Source: Malurus cyaneus samueli (Eukaryota; Chordata; Aves; Passeriformes; Maluridae). Taken from it: a stretch of DNA of 64,000 nucleotides. Made by a program: the position numbers and the translations under genes. Each line of letters begins with the position of its first letter. The first letter of the stretch is position 1. Under the pieces are notes generated by a model. That model made no database searches. It was not told the DNA's origin and saw nothing but the letters and a program-made list of their open reading frames with translations. Location: contig CM019220.1 of NCBI GenBank assembly GCA_009741485.1, positions 1,761,074 to 1,825,073 of the forward strand, in the 5' to 3' direction. Below are positions 33,511 through 45,800 of the stretch, one piece after another.

Positions 33511-36500
33511 CATAAAATTGTATGTAGAATTATTATGTTACAGTCATTGCTAATAATAACCTGGAAAGACTTCATTCTTTTTTATTTTTTTTTTTTTATT
33601 TTTTTTTTTCAGAAAAAAAAAAGAAACAACAGAAAATCAACCAAATCCCCAGCATAACTGTGAGAATTTTTGAGGTGGGTTATTATTTTTTTGCCTTGGC
33701 AAATTTTTCTACCATAAACCTATGACTACACAAAGCTTTTTGTGCACCATCCAGCCAAAACTCTTCCAGTCACTTTTGGCTGAGCCCAGGATTTCTATTT
33801 CTGATCATGTGTGGCACTGGCCAGGCTCCTCTCAGCTCCTAGGTTATGGCTGTCAGTGTGCAGACACCTTTGAAAAAAAACCCCAAAATTGAGTCTTAAT
33901 GAAGGTTTTCATAAGAAATTTTAGAGTTAGAATTTCAGCATTAGGATTTGCTGGTTCAACACCAATTTGAGTGCATCCCCAGCCAGAGGTAAACTTCTTC
34001 TCCTCTAGAACAACACTTTTATGAGAATTAACTAATTCATACTCAGCACACAAATACAGCCCAGGCTTTGGAAAACACTTTTTTCTTTGGGATTGAAACA
34101 AAGTGCCACCAATAACTCACCTGGAAACTGCATGACAATGGGAAGAAATCAAGGAAACTGCTGTTTCCTGCACACAAACAGGCAATACCTCTGCTTTTCC
34201 AAAATTTCTGGTCTCTTTACTGAATGTTAATATGCAAAGTCCTCTGAATTACATATGTTACTGGCTGAAATCCCATTTTTTAAAATTTTTTTGCTGGGAA
34301 GGGATTGGTTTGGTTGGGTTTTTTTAATTGCAGAACAGAATCGATAATTTTTCAGAACTTCTCCCATTATATCAAAGGCTGAGAATCTTTTGTTTAGAAA
34401 GAAAACAGAGCAAGAGCTGAGCACTGCAAGCCATGGTCTGGGGCCTGAGCTGCCCAAGAGCAATGGAGACAGCACAAGGAACATCACTTTTGTCCCAGTT
34501 TACCCAGCAACTTCAAGGTCTACCTTGTCTTGTGGATCTGGAGCAATTCTGCCCAAAATTTCTGCAAGGATCAGCAATATGAGAACCCCACAGAGGAGCT
34601 GACCCAATCCTGGCAGGATTTGGGGCCAGGATTGGGGAGGTCCCTATTAGTGCCCATCTGAGTGCTCCACAAGCTGAGCTCACCCATTTCCAGCAGAATC
34701 TTTCGAAAACAAAGACACTTCCTTTAAACTCCTGCCTTCTGGCACAGAGGGGTTTTTTGAGGTAAAACATTTCCAAATCGTAAATCCATCAGATAATTGC
34801 CCAGCTCCAAGCTCCTTGGTATCCAAGAAATATGATACAATTGGCTGGGAATTGCAGTTGAAACAACACCATCACCTATTGCCTTTCCTGCACACTTCCA
34901 AGGCAATACCTATTTTTCCCTGGATGACTCCCAAGCTGAGAGAATTCTCTCTCCTCACTTAACAAAATCCAACATTTCAGCTGTACAAGATACTGAGTGC
35001 AGGCCAGAAACATTACAGGTTCTTCTAAATAAGACATTATTATTCTTTACAGGAGGAAAAAAAAAGAGATCAGGCTCATCTCTAAGCTAAGAAATGCACT
35101 CACTGTTCCAAATTTTGAGTCAATATTCAGAGTTAGTTTATACATGAGGCTCTAGCGGGGATTGATACGGTGCCAGAAGATACTAAATTCTCATTTTTTG
35201 TGAATGACCACCAGGCAGAGTTGCCAGCCATGAGTTTGCTTTATGATAACAAAGAGCTTGCCAGGAAAACCCTCGGTACAAAAATGGTGCTGATAAATGC
35301 ATCGATTTAAAGATAACCAGTACAGCATTTCCATTGTTCACACATGGTTTCATTTTTTGGTCAGCAGAATACGTTTCCCTTGCCCAACTTCTCCTTCCAA
35401 CAAGGTATTTCAGGCTTTTTCCTGCTTTGGAAACAGAAAACTCTATGACTAAAGCATGAGTACATGATTTAGGTTGGCCTGGCTGGACACACAAGAGCAG
35501 GATTTGGCTGCTGAGAAATGGTGATGTAGCAGGTTTTTGAAATTATATAATTGCTTTCTTCATCCATCCTGTTCCAGACTATCTCCATAGAATTTTTTTT
35601 TTTTAAAAAAGGTGTGTATTTCATTGATTTTTCCCTTCGAAATACCACCTTTTCCCATCAATGTGGTGGTGTTAATCCCAGCTTTCTGTGATTTCTCACA
35701 GTTGTGCACTGGATTTGGGATTCTCTTGATGGCCCTGTTCTTTCAGAGATGCTGTTCCTGTCTGCTTTCAGAATAATTTCTCTTTCACACTTCATTTGCA
35801 TGTTTTTCTCACTGCATGGGAAAAAAACCCAAACAAGCACAAGTTTCCTTGTCTCCAGCTTCACAACTGAGCAAAACATATATTCCCTTTCCTTCCCATT
35901 CCCCCTACCCTGCTGTAGGGCTGGAAATGTTGCTTCAGCACTGTGGAAAACCATGAGAAAAAATCCTGGCTGTGAATTGGGAAAGTCTGAGCTGAATCCC
36001 TGCAGATAATGACCTGAGGGTCACGTTGCACTAAAAGGACAGGAGCTACCCAGGCTTCAGGTAAAGCTATAATTTCATAATTTTCAATTCATATTGGTTT
36101 AAAATCTTGAAGTTTTAATTACAGATTTGGATAAATACTCACTAATCCAAATAAATCCCACCTTTTTAAACAGGAAATTTTCTTCAGTACTTTTGCCTTC
36201 ACTGACAAGGGCTTCTTAAATCTCAAGTGCAGCATGACAGACAAACTGAGTCAAAGGAAGGGCTCCATGGTTGGGTCACCCCAATTGGGGTGATTTCACT
36301 CACCACTTGCAATTTAACTCTTTCTCCACGCAGATGTTGCATCACACACTGTAAACTTCAAGGCAGGAATCACTTTAGAAAAGTTACACCATCTGTTTAA
36401 GGAAAACAATCAGTCTGAAACCTCAATTAGGATGGAGGTGCTCCTGCCTATAAATAGGACTGTGCTGTGCCTCTGGCAGTGGTGCCTTGCCCAGTTAAAA

Positions 36501-36603
36501 AAATGTTGAAAAATGAAGAATATAACTATGAAAACAGATATTAGTCAGAATTATTGCCTGATTCCTCTTCTCCCCAATAAACCTTAAGCACCCAGTCAGC
36601 AGA
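33511..36603. other. Unique sequence, no gene recognised
   Basis: Starts with a T-tract then an A-tract (33578-33622), which could fold into a T:A hairpin. The rest is AT-moderate, with short frames on both strands and no domains. No CR1 copy occurs for about 3 kb. The 34990-35560 and 36060-36560 parts are repeat-free and AT-rich. Confidence 0.4.
33578..33622 (+). repeat. Adjacent T-tract and A-tract
   Basis: About 30 T (broken by single A) is followed by 'cag' and then ten A with a G, giving a perfect T:A stem potential of at least ten pairs with a three-base loop. Confidence 0.85.
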
Positions 36604-37005
36604 GAATAGAATCAGGGAATATCCTGACCTGGAAGGACCCACAAGGATTATCAAAATCGTGCTCCTGCCCAGGACACCCAAAAAAATCCCCTCCTGAGCA
36701 TCCCTGGCAGTGCTGTCCAAACTCCTGAAGCTCTGGAAACCTCAGGGCTGGGACCATTCCCTGGGGAGCCTGAGCAGTACCAGCACCTTCTGGGGGAAGC
36801 AGAACTTTTCCCTGAGATCCTGAGATCCATCCTAACCTCCCCTGACACAGCTCCAGCCCTTCCCTGGTCATCAGAATGAAGAGTTTGGTGCCTCCCCTCT
36901 TGAGGAAGTTGCAGATCATGATGAGCCTCCTCTTCTCCAGACTGAACAAACCTGGTTACCTCAGCCACTCCTCGTGTGTCTTCCCCTTCTTCTTTCACCA
37001 ATTTC
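36604..37005 (-). mobile_element. CR1 LINE 3' fragment, old subfamily, about 400 bp
   Basis: Plus-strand landmarks are 'gaatagaatcagggaatatcctgacctggaaggacccacaaggattatc', 'tgcccaggacaccc', 'attccctggggagcctgagcag', 'accttctgggggaag', 'cctaacctcccctgacacagctccagcc', 'gaggaagttgcagatcatgatgagcctcctcttctccagactgaacaaac' and 'gcgc-free ctcagccactcctcgtgtgtcttcccc'. These match an older CR1 subfamily that uses 'gtcctgagctggaagggacccacaaggatcatc'. It is the longest CR1 copy here and is reversed. Frames of 117 and 153 codons across it belong to the repeat. Confidence 0.94.
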
Positions 37006-37250
37006 AGCCTGAGTTTTGCAGGTTGGGGTTTCAGGGTCCTGCCCAGCAGTTTTGATTTATTTCTTTTATCACAGCAGCAACGAAAGGCAGCGAGAGCCTG
37101 TTCCATGTGCACCCCTCGCTGCTGAGCTCCAACCCAACCTCAACCCACAGCACTGCCCCTCTCCTCTTGGCCCTCATTACAAAACTCTCAGCCTTCTCAC
37201 CCTCTTGTCTGCTCTTTAATAAGGAATAAAGTTGTTTGTTTATTTTATAC
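37006..37250. other. Short unique segment beside the CR1 copy
   Basis: Nothing recognised. Its last part adjoins the exon-like segment at 37251-37339. Confidence 0.35.
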
Positions 37251-37560
37251 CTATTTAACTCGTCGTTTAAGGTTTGCAGAATGCCATCAATCTCTGCCTG
37301 GGCGCGTTGACCTCGCTTTAATTGGCGGGGCTCTAAATTCTGCACAGATGTTATTACTGTGAATTTTAACTTTATACAGCAAGAAATTTGGGGCTGCCAT
37401 ATGCTGTCTTTTATGGGCTTGCAGTTTGCAATGAATATCCATGACTAATGCCTGTGACCCAGGTAAGCCTGTGATTAAGGAAGGTAAAAAGTTTACCAAC
37501 TTTATTGCAGAGCTTTCAGTATTTTCACCAACAGCTAATGAACACACCTCCCCTGCCTTT
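37200..37560. promoter_or_regulatory. Candidate conserved block around the exon-like segment
   Basis: Repeat-free, with homeodomain-type and CpG-containing words ('ggcgcgttgacctcgctttaattggcgggg'). The texture resembles ultraconserved vertebrate DNA. A regulatory role is an alternative to the exon reading and is inferred only. Confidence 0.35.
37251..37339 (-). CDS. Possible internal exon, unidentified (89 bp)
   Basis: Read on the minus strand, this segment follows 'ataacatctgtgcag' and is followed by 'gtataaaata', so it has AG and GT borders. One frame is open for 29 codons plus two bases. It begins NLEPRQLKRGQRAQ and continues AEIDGILQTLNDELN, a helix-like, charged, protein-like sequence. 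It contains several CpGs. Against it: the pyrimidine tract is weak, the donor is poor at +5, and I recognise no family. It could equally be a conserved noncoding element with a chance frame. Confidence 0.2.
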
Positions 37561-40420
37561 GCCTTGGTACCAAAAAAAATTGCTTAGCTCTTCTTAATAT
37601 ATCTGTCAACATCTAGAGCCATTCTGGGACTCTCATGAGTCAGCCAAAATTTTCTGCTTTCATAGATTGCATATCAGATGGGATAATATCATTTCCTCTG
37701 ATATCCAGCATAAATCAGACCTTTTTATGTTTTTCTGGTGGTGTCTAGTTGTGCTTTGGAGGGGTTGGCTTTTTTGTGGAATGAACTGGGGCAAAACATT
37801 CTGAAGGACAGTGGGATTTAGCCAGGTGATAAATCCAGAATTCAAATACATCTACTAAGTCTAGACAGAAGTAGACAAACCAGAGATACATGGAAAAATT
37901 AGGAAAAACTTTATGAACTGTGATCTATCGTAAATTTCTTAAATTTCATCCCACCCAACACAATAGCTTCAGTTTGGCAGAAGCTCCAAAAAACCCTGTT
38001 CACTGTCAGTGGACTTATTGGTCTGAGAAGGCCGGGGAGAAGAAAACATTATTTCAGCTAAAGGGAAAACTGGAAAGAAAAAAGAGTAGGAAAAAGAAAA
38101 AGCCAGTAGGTTTGAATTAGTCATACACAGATTTGCAATGCAAAGTAGGAGAAAGTCTTCAATCAACAGAGAACTGAGGTTGTGGTGCCTCCTCACTGCA
38201 GGAACAGCCAGGAAACCTCACTTATTCCAAGACAGAACCATCCACATTTGCAGAAGTGATGGAGTAAAGCAGCAGGTACGGGCACCTGTGGATCAGAAGT
38301 CCTTGCCCAGACTTATTTCCATGTCTCAGCCTTACCCCTCCTAAATTTTTTGTTCAGCCATCAGCTGAAAGTAATAAATTCCTTCTCACTGTCACAAAAT
38401 GTATCACAGCCAGAGGCACAGAAACAAACTGAAAATATGACTGAATTTGAAGCATCACAAAGTTAAGGTTGGTGGTTAATAAGCAGGAATATGTCTGCAG
38501 CAGGTCCTGTGTTCCCAGCAGCTCTGTTCCCATCTATGGAATAGGCTCAGGAAACAGGAATAGGAGTGTTGCTCTCATGAGTCACTCTGTTTGGAAACCT
38601 TTACATTTAAAAAAAAAAAAAAAAAAAAAAAAAATCCCCAATCAAAGAAAAAAAAAAAAAAAAAACATGTGTTAAAAGTATCTTAGCCAAGCATGTTATT
38701 TCTCTTAAATACACAACAAAACAGAACTGTCCTCAAGGTAAATATCCTCTGTTTTATTACTTTAGATCACTTTTCAGTGCTGTAATCATGTCATTAGGAC
38801 TGCAATTCCTGGCTCCAAAAGAAATAACCACCTAGCTATAAAATTCTGGTTTCCCAGTCTATTTTGAGGGGACAACCAGAGTTCAGTGGGTCTGAGCCCC
38901 CACCACTGAAACCGACAGCAGTAGGGTCAAGTCTCCTACACCACGGTGTATCCCAAGGAAACTATTTTTTTTTTCTCCCTCAGCTGCAGTTTCTAACAGA
39001 CTTTCAGGCAACTAATTTCATTCTTCTGAACTGAATTAGAGGGCTGTGTCAGGAAAAAAAGCGTGGGCAGTCTGTGTCACCCACAGAAGCACCAGCAACA
39101 TTCCAGCTGGTACCACCAGGGGCTTCTGTGCTCCTGGGGGTTTTCTTTTGCAGCCTAAAAAAAAAAAAGAAAAAATTGAAATGGGGTAAAAGGGAAGTTT
39201 CTTCCTTTGCCTTATAGGTAGAAATGAATTTGAACAATAAATCATTGAAATCATTCTTCTACAAATCTGAATGAGGCCAACCCAGTGGCTCCAAGGATCT
39301 TAGCTTTTCCTCTGAGATTTTGTACCTTACTGTGCAATATCCTCGAGGATAAGAGCGCAAACCCTTTTGTTTCAGCCTGTTACAGCTAGAACAGGCTCAC
39401 AGTGTGGGAATTCCATACTTCATATTTCATAACATATTGTAATGCGTTATGTTTTATTTTCACTACCTCTGGAGCCAGCAAAGTTGCATCTGTCATGAGC
39501 AACTTCTGCAAAAAGTAGGATAGAGGAGAACAAAGAATAACAAAAATGATTTGGCACTGAGAGGCCTCTCCCTGCAACAACAGCATTCATCAATAATGGT
39601 AATATCAAGTGGCAGCAGGACAGAAATGTCCTTAAATTACCTTTCTGCATCTTTATGCTGTTCTCTTGACCCATCCTGCAGACAAGGTTTGGCTCCCACA
39701 TAGCCTAGATGTGATCAAAATTTACACCAACAAGTGTTAAATAACGGGTCCATAGACAAAATCAGCTCAGCATCACCCCAAGAGATGCTCACAAAGCTTC
39801 TTTTAATCCTGGGCACCTCAGCTCCTGGTGGGCTTGACAGCCCTGACCCACCTTGGATGTGCAGGTTTGTACTCCAATGGCTCCTAAATAGAAATTAATT
39901 TATTCTTTTTTTAGGAACAAAATACACTTCAATATACTTCAATCCCCGTTTCAAGGTAATTTTTTAGCACTCTGTATATTTGCTGTGTTTCCTGAGGTCA
40001 AATCAGTGGCAGCTTTAATTGCACTTACAAGGAATGTTGCTAAAATGGGCACAAAGTCCCAAAGTCAATGTTTTCTTCATTATTTTGCAACTTTGGGAGC
40101 CTGCCAACAGCGTTGTGAGATTTGGCATGCACTTACCTGGAAAGAATGAGGCTTAATATTTTATTTCAGCTTTGCAGGGTTTTCTCCTCCCGCCAAAAAA
40201 GGAGCAAGCAGAGGAATCAGAAACACGGGCAAAGGGCAAAGCTGGTCCCTCTGATGTTGGTACAGATCCACAAAACTCTGAAAGGTTCTGGGAGCTCTCC
40301 TGGAGATCAAGAGCAGCTCCACCATGAGTGGCTGCACCTTTAGCAGCTGCTGCTCCACTCTGAGAATTTGTTTGCACAGGGAATGTTTTTACCTCCTCCT
40401 TCCTAAGGCTGGATTGATAG
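37561..40420. other. Unique sequence, no gene recognised
   Basis: Contains the A-rich tract at 38609-38665 and short A/T runs near 38965 and 39159. No domain-bearing frame was seen. Confidence 0.4.
38609..38665 (+). repeat. Double poly(A) tract
   Basis: Two A runs (about 26 and about 18 nt) separated by 'tccccaatcaaag'. Poly-Lys frames through it are artefacts. Confidence 0.95.
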
Positions 40421-40468
40421 GTCACAGAATCATCAAGGTTGGAAAAATCCTGTAAGATCATCAAGCAC
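40421..40468 (-). mobile_element. CR1-like terminal stub
   Basis: 'gtcacagaatcatcaaggttggaaaaatcctgtaagatcatcaagc' matches the reversed terminus of an avian CR1 subfamily ('tcacagaatcattaaggttggaaaagacc...aagatcatcaagtcc'). Only about 48 bp survive. Confidence 0.8.
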
Positions 40469-40736
40469 AAAAATTAAGAGGTGAGAGGTTTGTCATGCTT
40501 GGAGGTGTGAGATGCCAAGACCAAGACTAAAACCTCACCTGCAGCCTTAAAGCCAGATCTCTGTTTAACTCCTGCTTTAGACCTTTAATACAGAAAATAA
40601 TCTTCAAGCAGCTGTTTCTCTGTGCCTGGAACCCACAGATTATTTTGTGTCGACTGCTTTAATGTAAAATGTTTTAACAGCCCCAAAAAGGAGTGAAAAT
40701 AAAGGTTGCCACCACCCACGTCCCACAAAGGCTGCT

Positions 40737-40867
40737 GTCCACCAGTGTCAAAGCCAGGTTGGATGGAGCTTGGAGCAACCTGATTTAGTGGAAGATGTCC
40801 CAGCCTTGGCAGGAAGGCAGGAACAAGGTGAGCATTAAGGTTCCTCCCAACCCACACCAATCTATGA
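40737..40867 (+). mobile_element. CR1 LINE 3'-terminal fragment
   Basis: 'caaagccaggttggatggagcttggagcaacctgatttagtggaagatgtccc', then 'gcattaaggttcctcccaacccacaccaatctatga', is a sense CR1 3' end of about 130 bp. It is 5'-truncated and moderately diverged. It sits about 270 bp from the oppositely oriented stub at 40421-40468. Confidence 0.93.
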
Positions 40868-41906
40868 AGTCAAATTTCTGCTTTCATGGGTTGCTTCAGC
40901 AAGAATTCAACTCACTCTTGTAAAGGGAAGGTTTCCCTTTTGCAGGTTTGAAACAGGGGCTCCACAGGGCTGGGATGCCATCCCCAATCATGGCATTGGA
41001 GCTGGGATGGTGCTTACACAACACGGGGCTGCTGGAATCGGGGTGGTTCCTGAGCGTCCTGCCTCGGTGAGTACCAGCAAAGGGACACCCACTGCAGTGC
41101 CAAGGAACGGGTGATTCCTCCTTCAGGATGCTCCAGATGTTGAACAAAATGTTTTCCTGGTGAGACTCCTGGAGCTGAGCTCTCCCATTTACAGTGTCCA
41201 ACCTTCTCCATGCTCCTTAACCCCTCACTCCAGCTAAAATCCTCTTCCAGGCTTACAATTTAAGCATTGCTGTGATCAGAACCCTTTGAGGATCTGGTCA
41301 CCCCTCTGCCCCACTGAAAGGATCCAGCTATCTGGGAAATTCCCACTGTTCACTGGGAATTAGGATGTCAGAGACCCCTTCCAAAGGAGAGGTGCATCAG
41401 TGTGTTTTGGTTTAATATTCCTATGTCAATGACACTGGGGAGAAATGGGAAAAGGTAAAAGCTCTGTGAGGAGTGTGAAATGAGCAGGGAAAGGGAAAGG
41501 GGCTGGAAGAAAACATCCCCTGGGGACCTGCAGCTCTCCCAGCACCCCCGACACGAAGAGTTAAACTTTACTGTCCGCCCCAGCAGCACAAATCCATCGC
41601 TTTTTGACCAAATCCCGCGAAAGTAAATCAGAGTGAGCGAGGTCAGACCGCAGCCCCGCAATCCTGCAGGATCAGGGATGGGAAAAAGGGGCTGGGAGGA
41701 GCAGAGAGCTGCAGATCCCTCCAGGCTGGTGGCAGAGCAGGAGTCAGCCAGGGAGCAGCTGGGAGCCAGCCAGATGGGCACTGAAAGGGGCACCGCCACA
41801 GCCTCCAAAAAAATAGCCTTTTAATTGTAGGAAATTTTGCAAGACATAAAGTTGAATTATTTTCGGTTTTGCTCCAGCAGCAGAAATGTAAATGCTGCCG
41901 TTCGCA

Positions 41907-41948
<42 letters not shown>

Positions 41949-42149
41949 TTGTTGTCGAGAGCTGCACTTAAAAAGGGGCTGGAATTAATCATCCCTACGT
42001 CAGGAAGGTTTAAAGGGGCGCATCAGCCCGTTCCTGGAGCAGCTGATGGACAGGGGGATGTTTTTCCAGAGTGGGTATCAAATGGGTCCACGTGGCACGA
42101 ACAGAACATAGCTCCAGATGGGAGAGCAGCTCCCATCTCTTGCAGGGTA
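40868..42149. other. Unique sequence, GC-richer, no gene recognised
   Basis: The 41520-41760 part is GC-rich with scattered CpGs ('gaccaaatcccgcgaaag', 'gagcgaggtcagaccgc'). A 146-codon minus-strand frame (41368-41808) has no recognisable domain. A long T-tract lies at 41911-41944. Confidence 0.4.
41911..41944 (+). repeat. Poly(T) tract, 34 nt
   Basis: An uninterrupted T run with no adjacent retroposon body. It is the first of three long T-tracts within 1.2 kb. Confidence 0.97.
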
Positions 42150-42780
42150 AATCTGCTGTTTGAGACTATACTCTATGACTGAAATTTTATACATATGACT
42201 TTGTTGGAGCTGGGATCTCTCCCTTTGAAAATGTGCTACAATAATAATTGCATTTACCAGTTGCCAGTCCTTCTTGCAAATGTGGGGTGGGGGTTTGTTG
42301 TTTTCTGGGGGTTTTTTGGGTGTTTTTTTTTCTTTCAGATTGTGAAATTAATTGTCTCTAGCTAATATAATTAAAAACAAACACTTCAGATTTTCAGCCG
42401 AGGGAAAGGGAAGGGAGAAAGAAATAAAATAAAAATAAAAAAAAAAAAAAAAGGAGCAAACTGCAGTCCTGATTTTCTATTGACAACGAGAAAGAAAGCT
42501 CTGCCATCCCTGAACTGTTTAATTATTGAAATGAACTGTAACAGTACACTGGATTGTTGCCGAGGTCACCGAGTAGTACGGGATGTCAAGAGGAAAGCAG
42601 CAGCTCCAAGAGCCCCGCAACGCCCCAGGCTCCGGCTGAAATCCCACACACTTTTTCTCAGGCATTCAGGCTCTGATAGGTACCCGATAGCACGGCCGAT
42701 TTGCTGCTGGGACAGAGGTCCGACGGTGCTTGCTTGTTTTAAGAGGAGCCAAACTATGCTCTGGTGACCACCGTGACGCT
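42150..42780. promoter_or_regulatory. Candidate conserved noncoding block
   Basis: Repeat-free except for a GT/T-rich stretch (42286-42341) and an A-run (42437-42452). It has 'aattaattgtctctagctaatataattaaaaac' near 42346 and a CpG-containing part at 42560-42740. Its regulatory role is inferred from texture. The 95-codon plus-strand frame at 42480-42767 has no domain. Confidence 0.33.
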
Positions 42781-42828
42781 GTGATTCCCATGCCCTATCG
42801 CATTCCTCTTTCTCAGATCCCAGGCATT

Positions 42829-42833
<5 letters not shown>

Positions 42834-42865
<32 letters not shown>
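42834..42865 (+). repeat. Poly(T) tract, about 32 nt
   Basis: An uninterrupted T run, similar to those at 41911 and 56889. Confidence 0.97.
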
Positions 42866-44282
42866 CCCTACGTGCAGTCCAGGATGTAGACAAATGAATT
42901 CCAAGTGACCTATGTGGGGGTGGACTCTTTGGAAACAAACAACAAAAATAAGATATCTCCTGTCCTCACTTTTTCATTTGCTCGTTCCTTGGATACAGTT
43001 TATTCGTGGCAATGAAATACACATTGTGTCTCTGGAGTTAGATCCAGCAGCAACATCTTTACCACCCCCTAACCTTGGTTTTTTTTTTTCCTCCTTTTTT
43101 TTTTCTTTTTTTTTTAAAGCTTTTTCTTTTCCTGATTTCCTATTTAAGCCTTCACAAAAGACATCTTGTTTAACATTATCTGCTCCTTTGGAAGTCAGGC
43201 TGCCCTTTAAAGTCTATCATATCAAGGCTTGCTATTGATTTAAACAATGTTTTTTTCACTGGAAAAAGTTTAGGAAACTGGAAGTTTTGTAAAAAAAAAA
43301 TTATAGGTATCTGCACTGGCAGGAGGATCTGCTGGACAAATAATCACCCTTTTTGCAGGGAAAGGGGAAAAATTTCCTTTGAGTCTTTCATAGTGAAGAA
43401 AATCCAGTAGATACAAAAACTGCTAAAAAGAAATAAAACTGCAGTTGAGGAACAGACAATAAACATTTCAGATTGCTTTATGGCACGCTATTACAGGCAA
43501 CTATCTTGCTTAAGTAGGCATAACATTTTTCACAGTATATATTTAAGTTTTTTTTTTTTTTTATGGGGTGGATTAACAGCAGGGAAACATAGCTCTTAAA
43601 GGGAGGGGAGAAATAATTTCTGCCACTCCAATGTCCTGATAGGTCACAAAAAAATCTTTCACAGATGGCCCCAGAGAAATGCACTGCATGGCCAAGCAGG
43701 AGCAGCCTCCAGCCTACCTGATGCTCATGTTGTGGGCTGCAAAAACAAAATCCAGGAGTGATCCTTGGGGTCAGTTCTGACCTTTCAGGCCCTGGGGAGG
43801 CTGCACTGGTGTCCAGGAGTGCTGCTGGGACACCTGTGGGAGATGCAGTCAGGTCAGGACAGCCCTGGAAGGGATCTCTGCTGTTGGACACAACTCCTGT
43901 CCCTCGTTCCTGCTGCCAGGGTCAGCCTGCCCTCCTCACCAGAACCCCTGGCTGGTTTTAGGGTGGGTTATCAGGCTTTTTGGGGCCACCACAGCCCCTC
44001 CATGGCCCTCAGCCACGCTCCAGAGTGGCTCTTGAAAACTCTCCCTGTGCAGGGACATCCCCTTCCAGCTCCTGCCAGCCTCAAACAATGGGACAAAGAA
44101 TAATGGGAAAAGAGCGACATTGTGCAGGATTCCCTTTGGCTTCATTAGAATCAGTGAGTTCCTCCAGTTCTGGGTGCTCCAGGGCTCTCATGGTGTGCAC
44201 AAAGCAGAACCCAGAGTGCTGGAATCCTGCCTGGTTCTTGTGCTCTGCCCCTCACTCTGCTGATGGGGTGGCTCTGCCTGTT
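42866..44282. other. Unique sequence, no gene recognised
   Basis: Includes a broken T-tract at 43079-43115 and a shorter one at 43549-43562. From 43660 to 44280 the DNA is GC-rich with overlapping frames up to 137 codons on both strands, none with a domain I recognise. It may be an old unclassified repeat. Confidence 0.4.
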
Positions 44283-44569
44283 CACAGAATCCCAGAAAGG
44301 TTTGGGGTGGAAGGGACTTAAATCCCATCCAGTTCCACCCCCTGCCATGGACAGGGACACCTTCCACTATTCCAAAATGCTCCAAGCCCTGTCCAACCAC
44401 TTCCAGGGCTCCAGGGGCAGCCACAGCTTCTCTGGGCACCTTATTACCTCCCCACCCTCTCAGGCAATAATTCCATCCCAATATCCCATCTAACCCTGCC
44501 CTCTGTCAGTTTAAATCCATTCCCCCTTGTCCTATCCCTCCATGCCCATGTGAAAAGTCGCTCTCCAAA
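44283..44569 (-). mobile_element. CR1 LINE 3' fragment, about 290 bp
   Basis: The plus strand runs 'cacagaatcccagaaaggtttggggtggaagggactt', 'atccagttccaccccctgccatggacagggacacc', 'gctccaagccctgtccaacc', 'cagccacagcttctctgggcacc', 'gtcagtttaaatccattcccccttgtcctatccctcc' and 'gaaaagtcgctctcc'. It is a well-preserved reversed copy. A 97-codon minus-strand frame and a 76-codon plus-strand frame belong to it. Confidence 0.96.
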
Positions 44570-45800
44570 TATTTAGCTAATTTTTTAACAGTCCAAAGGA
44601 AATGAGAGAAAACTGATTTTTATTGTTCCCCGTGGAGTAACAACCCGCCCCGTTCCCCAGTTTACTTTTACCTCCTTGGAAACACACACTGTGTACTCCA
44701 GATGCTCCCACCAGTGGCTGGCTCCTCATGGGACCCCCTTCACCTTCCCTGGAACAAACACAGTTTCCACAGAGGCAGAGGAGTTGATCTTTTTTTAAAT
44801 TATGTGCCCTGAATTAAACAATTTAACACTTCATTCCCCCAGGTAACCAGTGACCACTCTATGTGCATGCTACTTAATTTGACAGTTAACCTTTGGAAAG
44901 CTGATATTCATTTTGGATAAATTTTTTTTTCATCCTAAAAATTAATAAGCAATTTCATTCTGGTTAATTTTTCTTTTTATTTGTTAGTTTTTCCACTTAT
45001 TTCCAATGGTCATCTCATCTAATGACTTTGTCCATCCTTTTCAATGCATCATTTTTGTGAGTCAGAGGTGTGGGGAAGAGTCGCTAAGAAATTGGAAAAC
45101 ATTTTTTAAGTAGGTAAGATGAAGCGTTTGTGCCATCGTTTACAATTATAATAAAATAAATCTAGAAACTATTTCATGTATGAGAGCATGTGCATTAGAA
45201 AACATATTTCTGTAACAGATAACCATCTTCCGAACACTAGAATGCTGGTAATTTGTCAGTTTTTCTTTTAATTAAAACTGTGAATATAGTTCATGCTCTG
45301 TTTGATTCAGTGTCAACATTTTGGATGGGGGCTAAAAAACTGATTTCCTCTTAAATCTTTGCATTTCTCAGGACAGCTGATGGAGTGTGCCTTAACATTG
45401 AGCTCACGAACCCATGAGGTTTGCCTGTTTCAAGATCAGTAAATCAAGAGATATTAGAGCAGCAGCCCTGATAAGACTCAAGACTTCTAACACTTCTGTA
45501 AATGCTCTCTTTACCAAAGCTGCATCCATTTTTCCTCTCAGACAACCTGTTTTAATTCATTGCATCATTACCAAGCTGGTCTGCTGTAAAACGAATTAAA
45601 ATTATGCTAGTTAGGAATTCAATTCTGAATATTTTTTTTCAATGCCACCCATGAAACGTTTAAAGTGTTCAATTTCTTTTTTTTTTTTTTTTTTTTTTTT
45701 TGCATAACAACAGAAAAATCTGCCTGGTATTTCTCTAAATGTTTTTAAAAAAAATTTATTTTTTAAATTTTCAGTCTTCTTTTATGAAAATATGAAAATT
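44570..45800. promoter_or_regulatory. AT-rich, repeat-poor block between two CR1 copies
   Basis: Contains 'gcatgctacttaatttgacagttaacc' (about 44866) and 'ctaaaaattaataagcaatttcattctggttaattt' (about 44935), and is free of mobile-element signatures apart from a T-tract at 45677-45701. It is a possible enhancer-bearing block, weakly supported. Confidence 0.3.
45677..45701 (+). repeat. Poly(T) tract, about 25 nt
   Basis: An uninterrupted T run about 100 bp upstream of a reversed CR1 copy. The two look unrelated. Confidence 0.96.

Noticed and set aside
36596..37112. 117- and 153-codon minus-strand frames
   Set aside because: They coincide with the CR1 copy at 36604-37005; CR1 3' ends often give open but noncoding frames.
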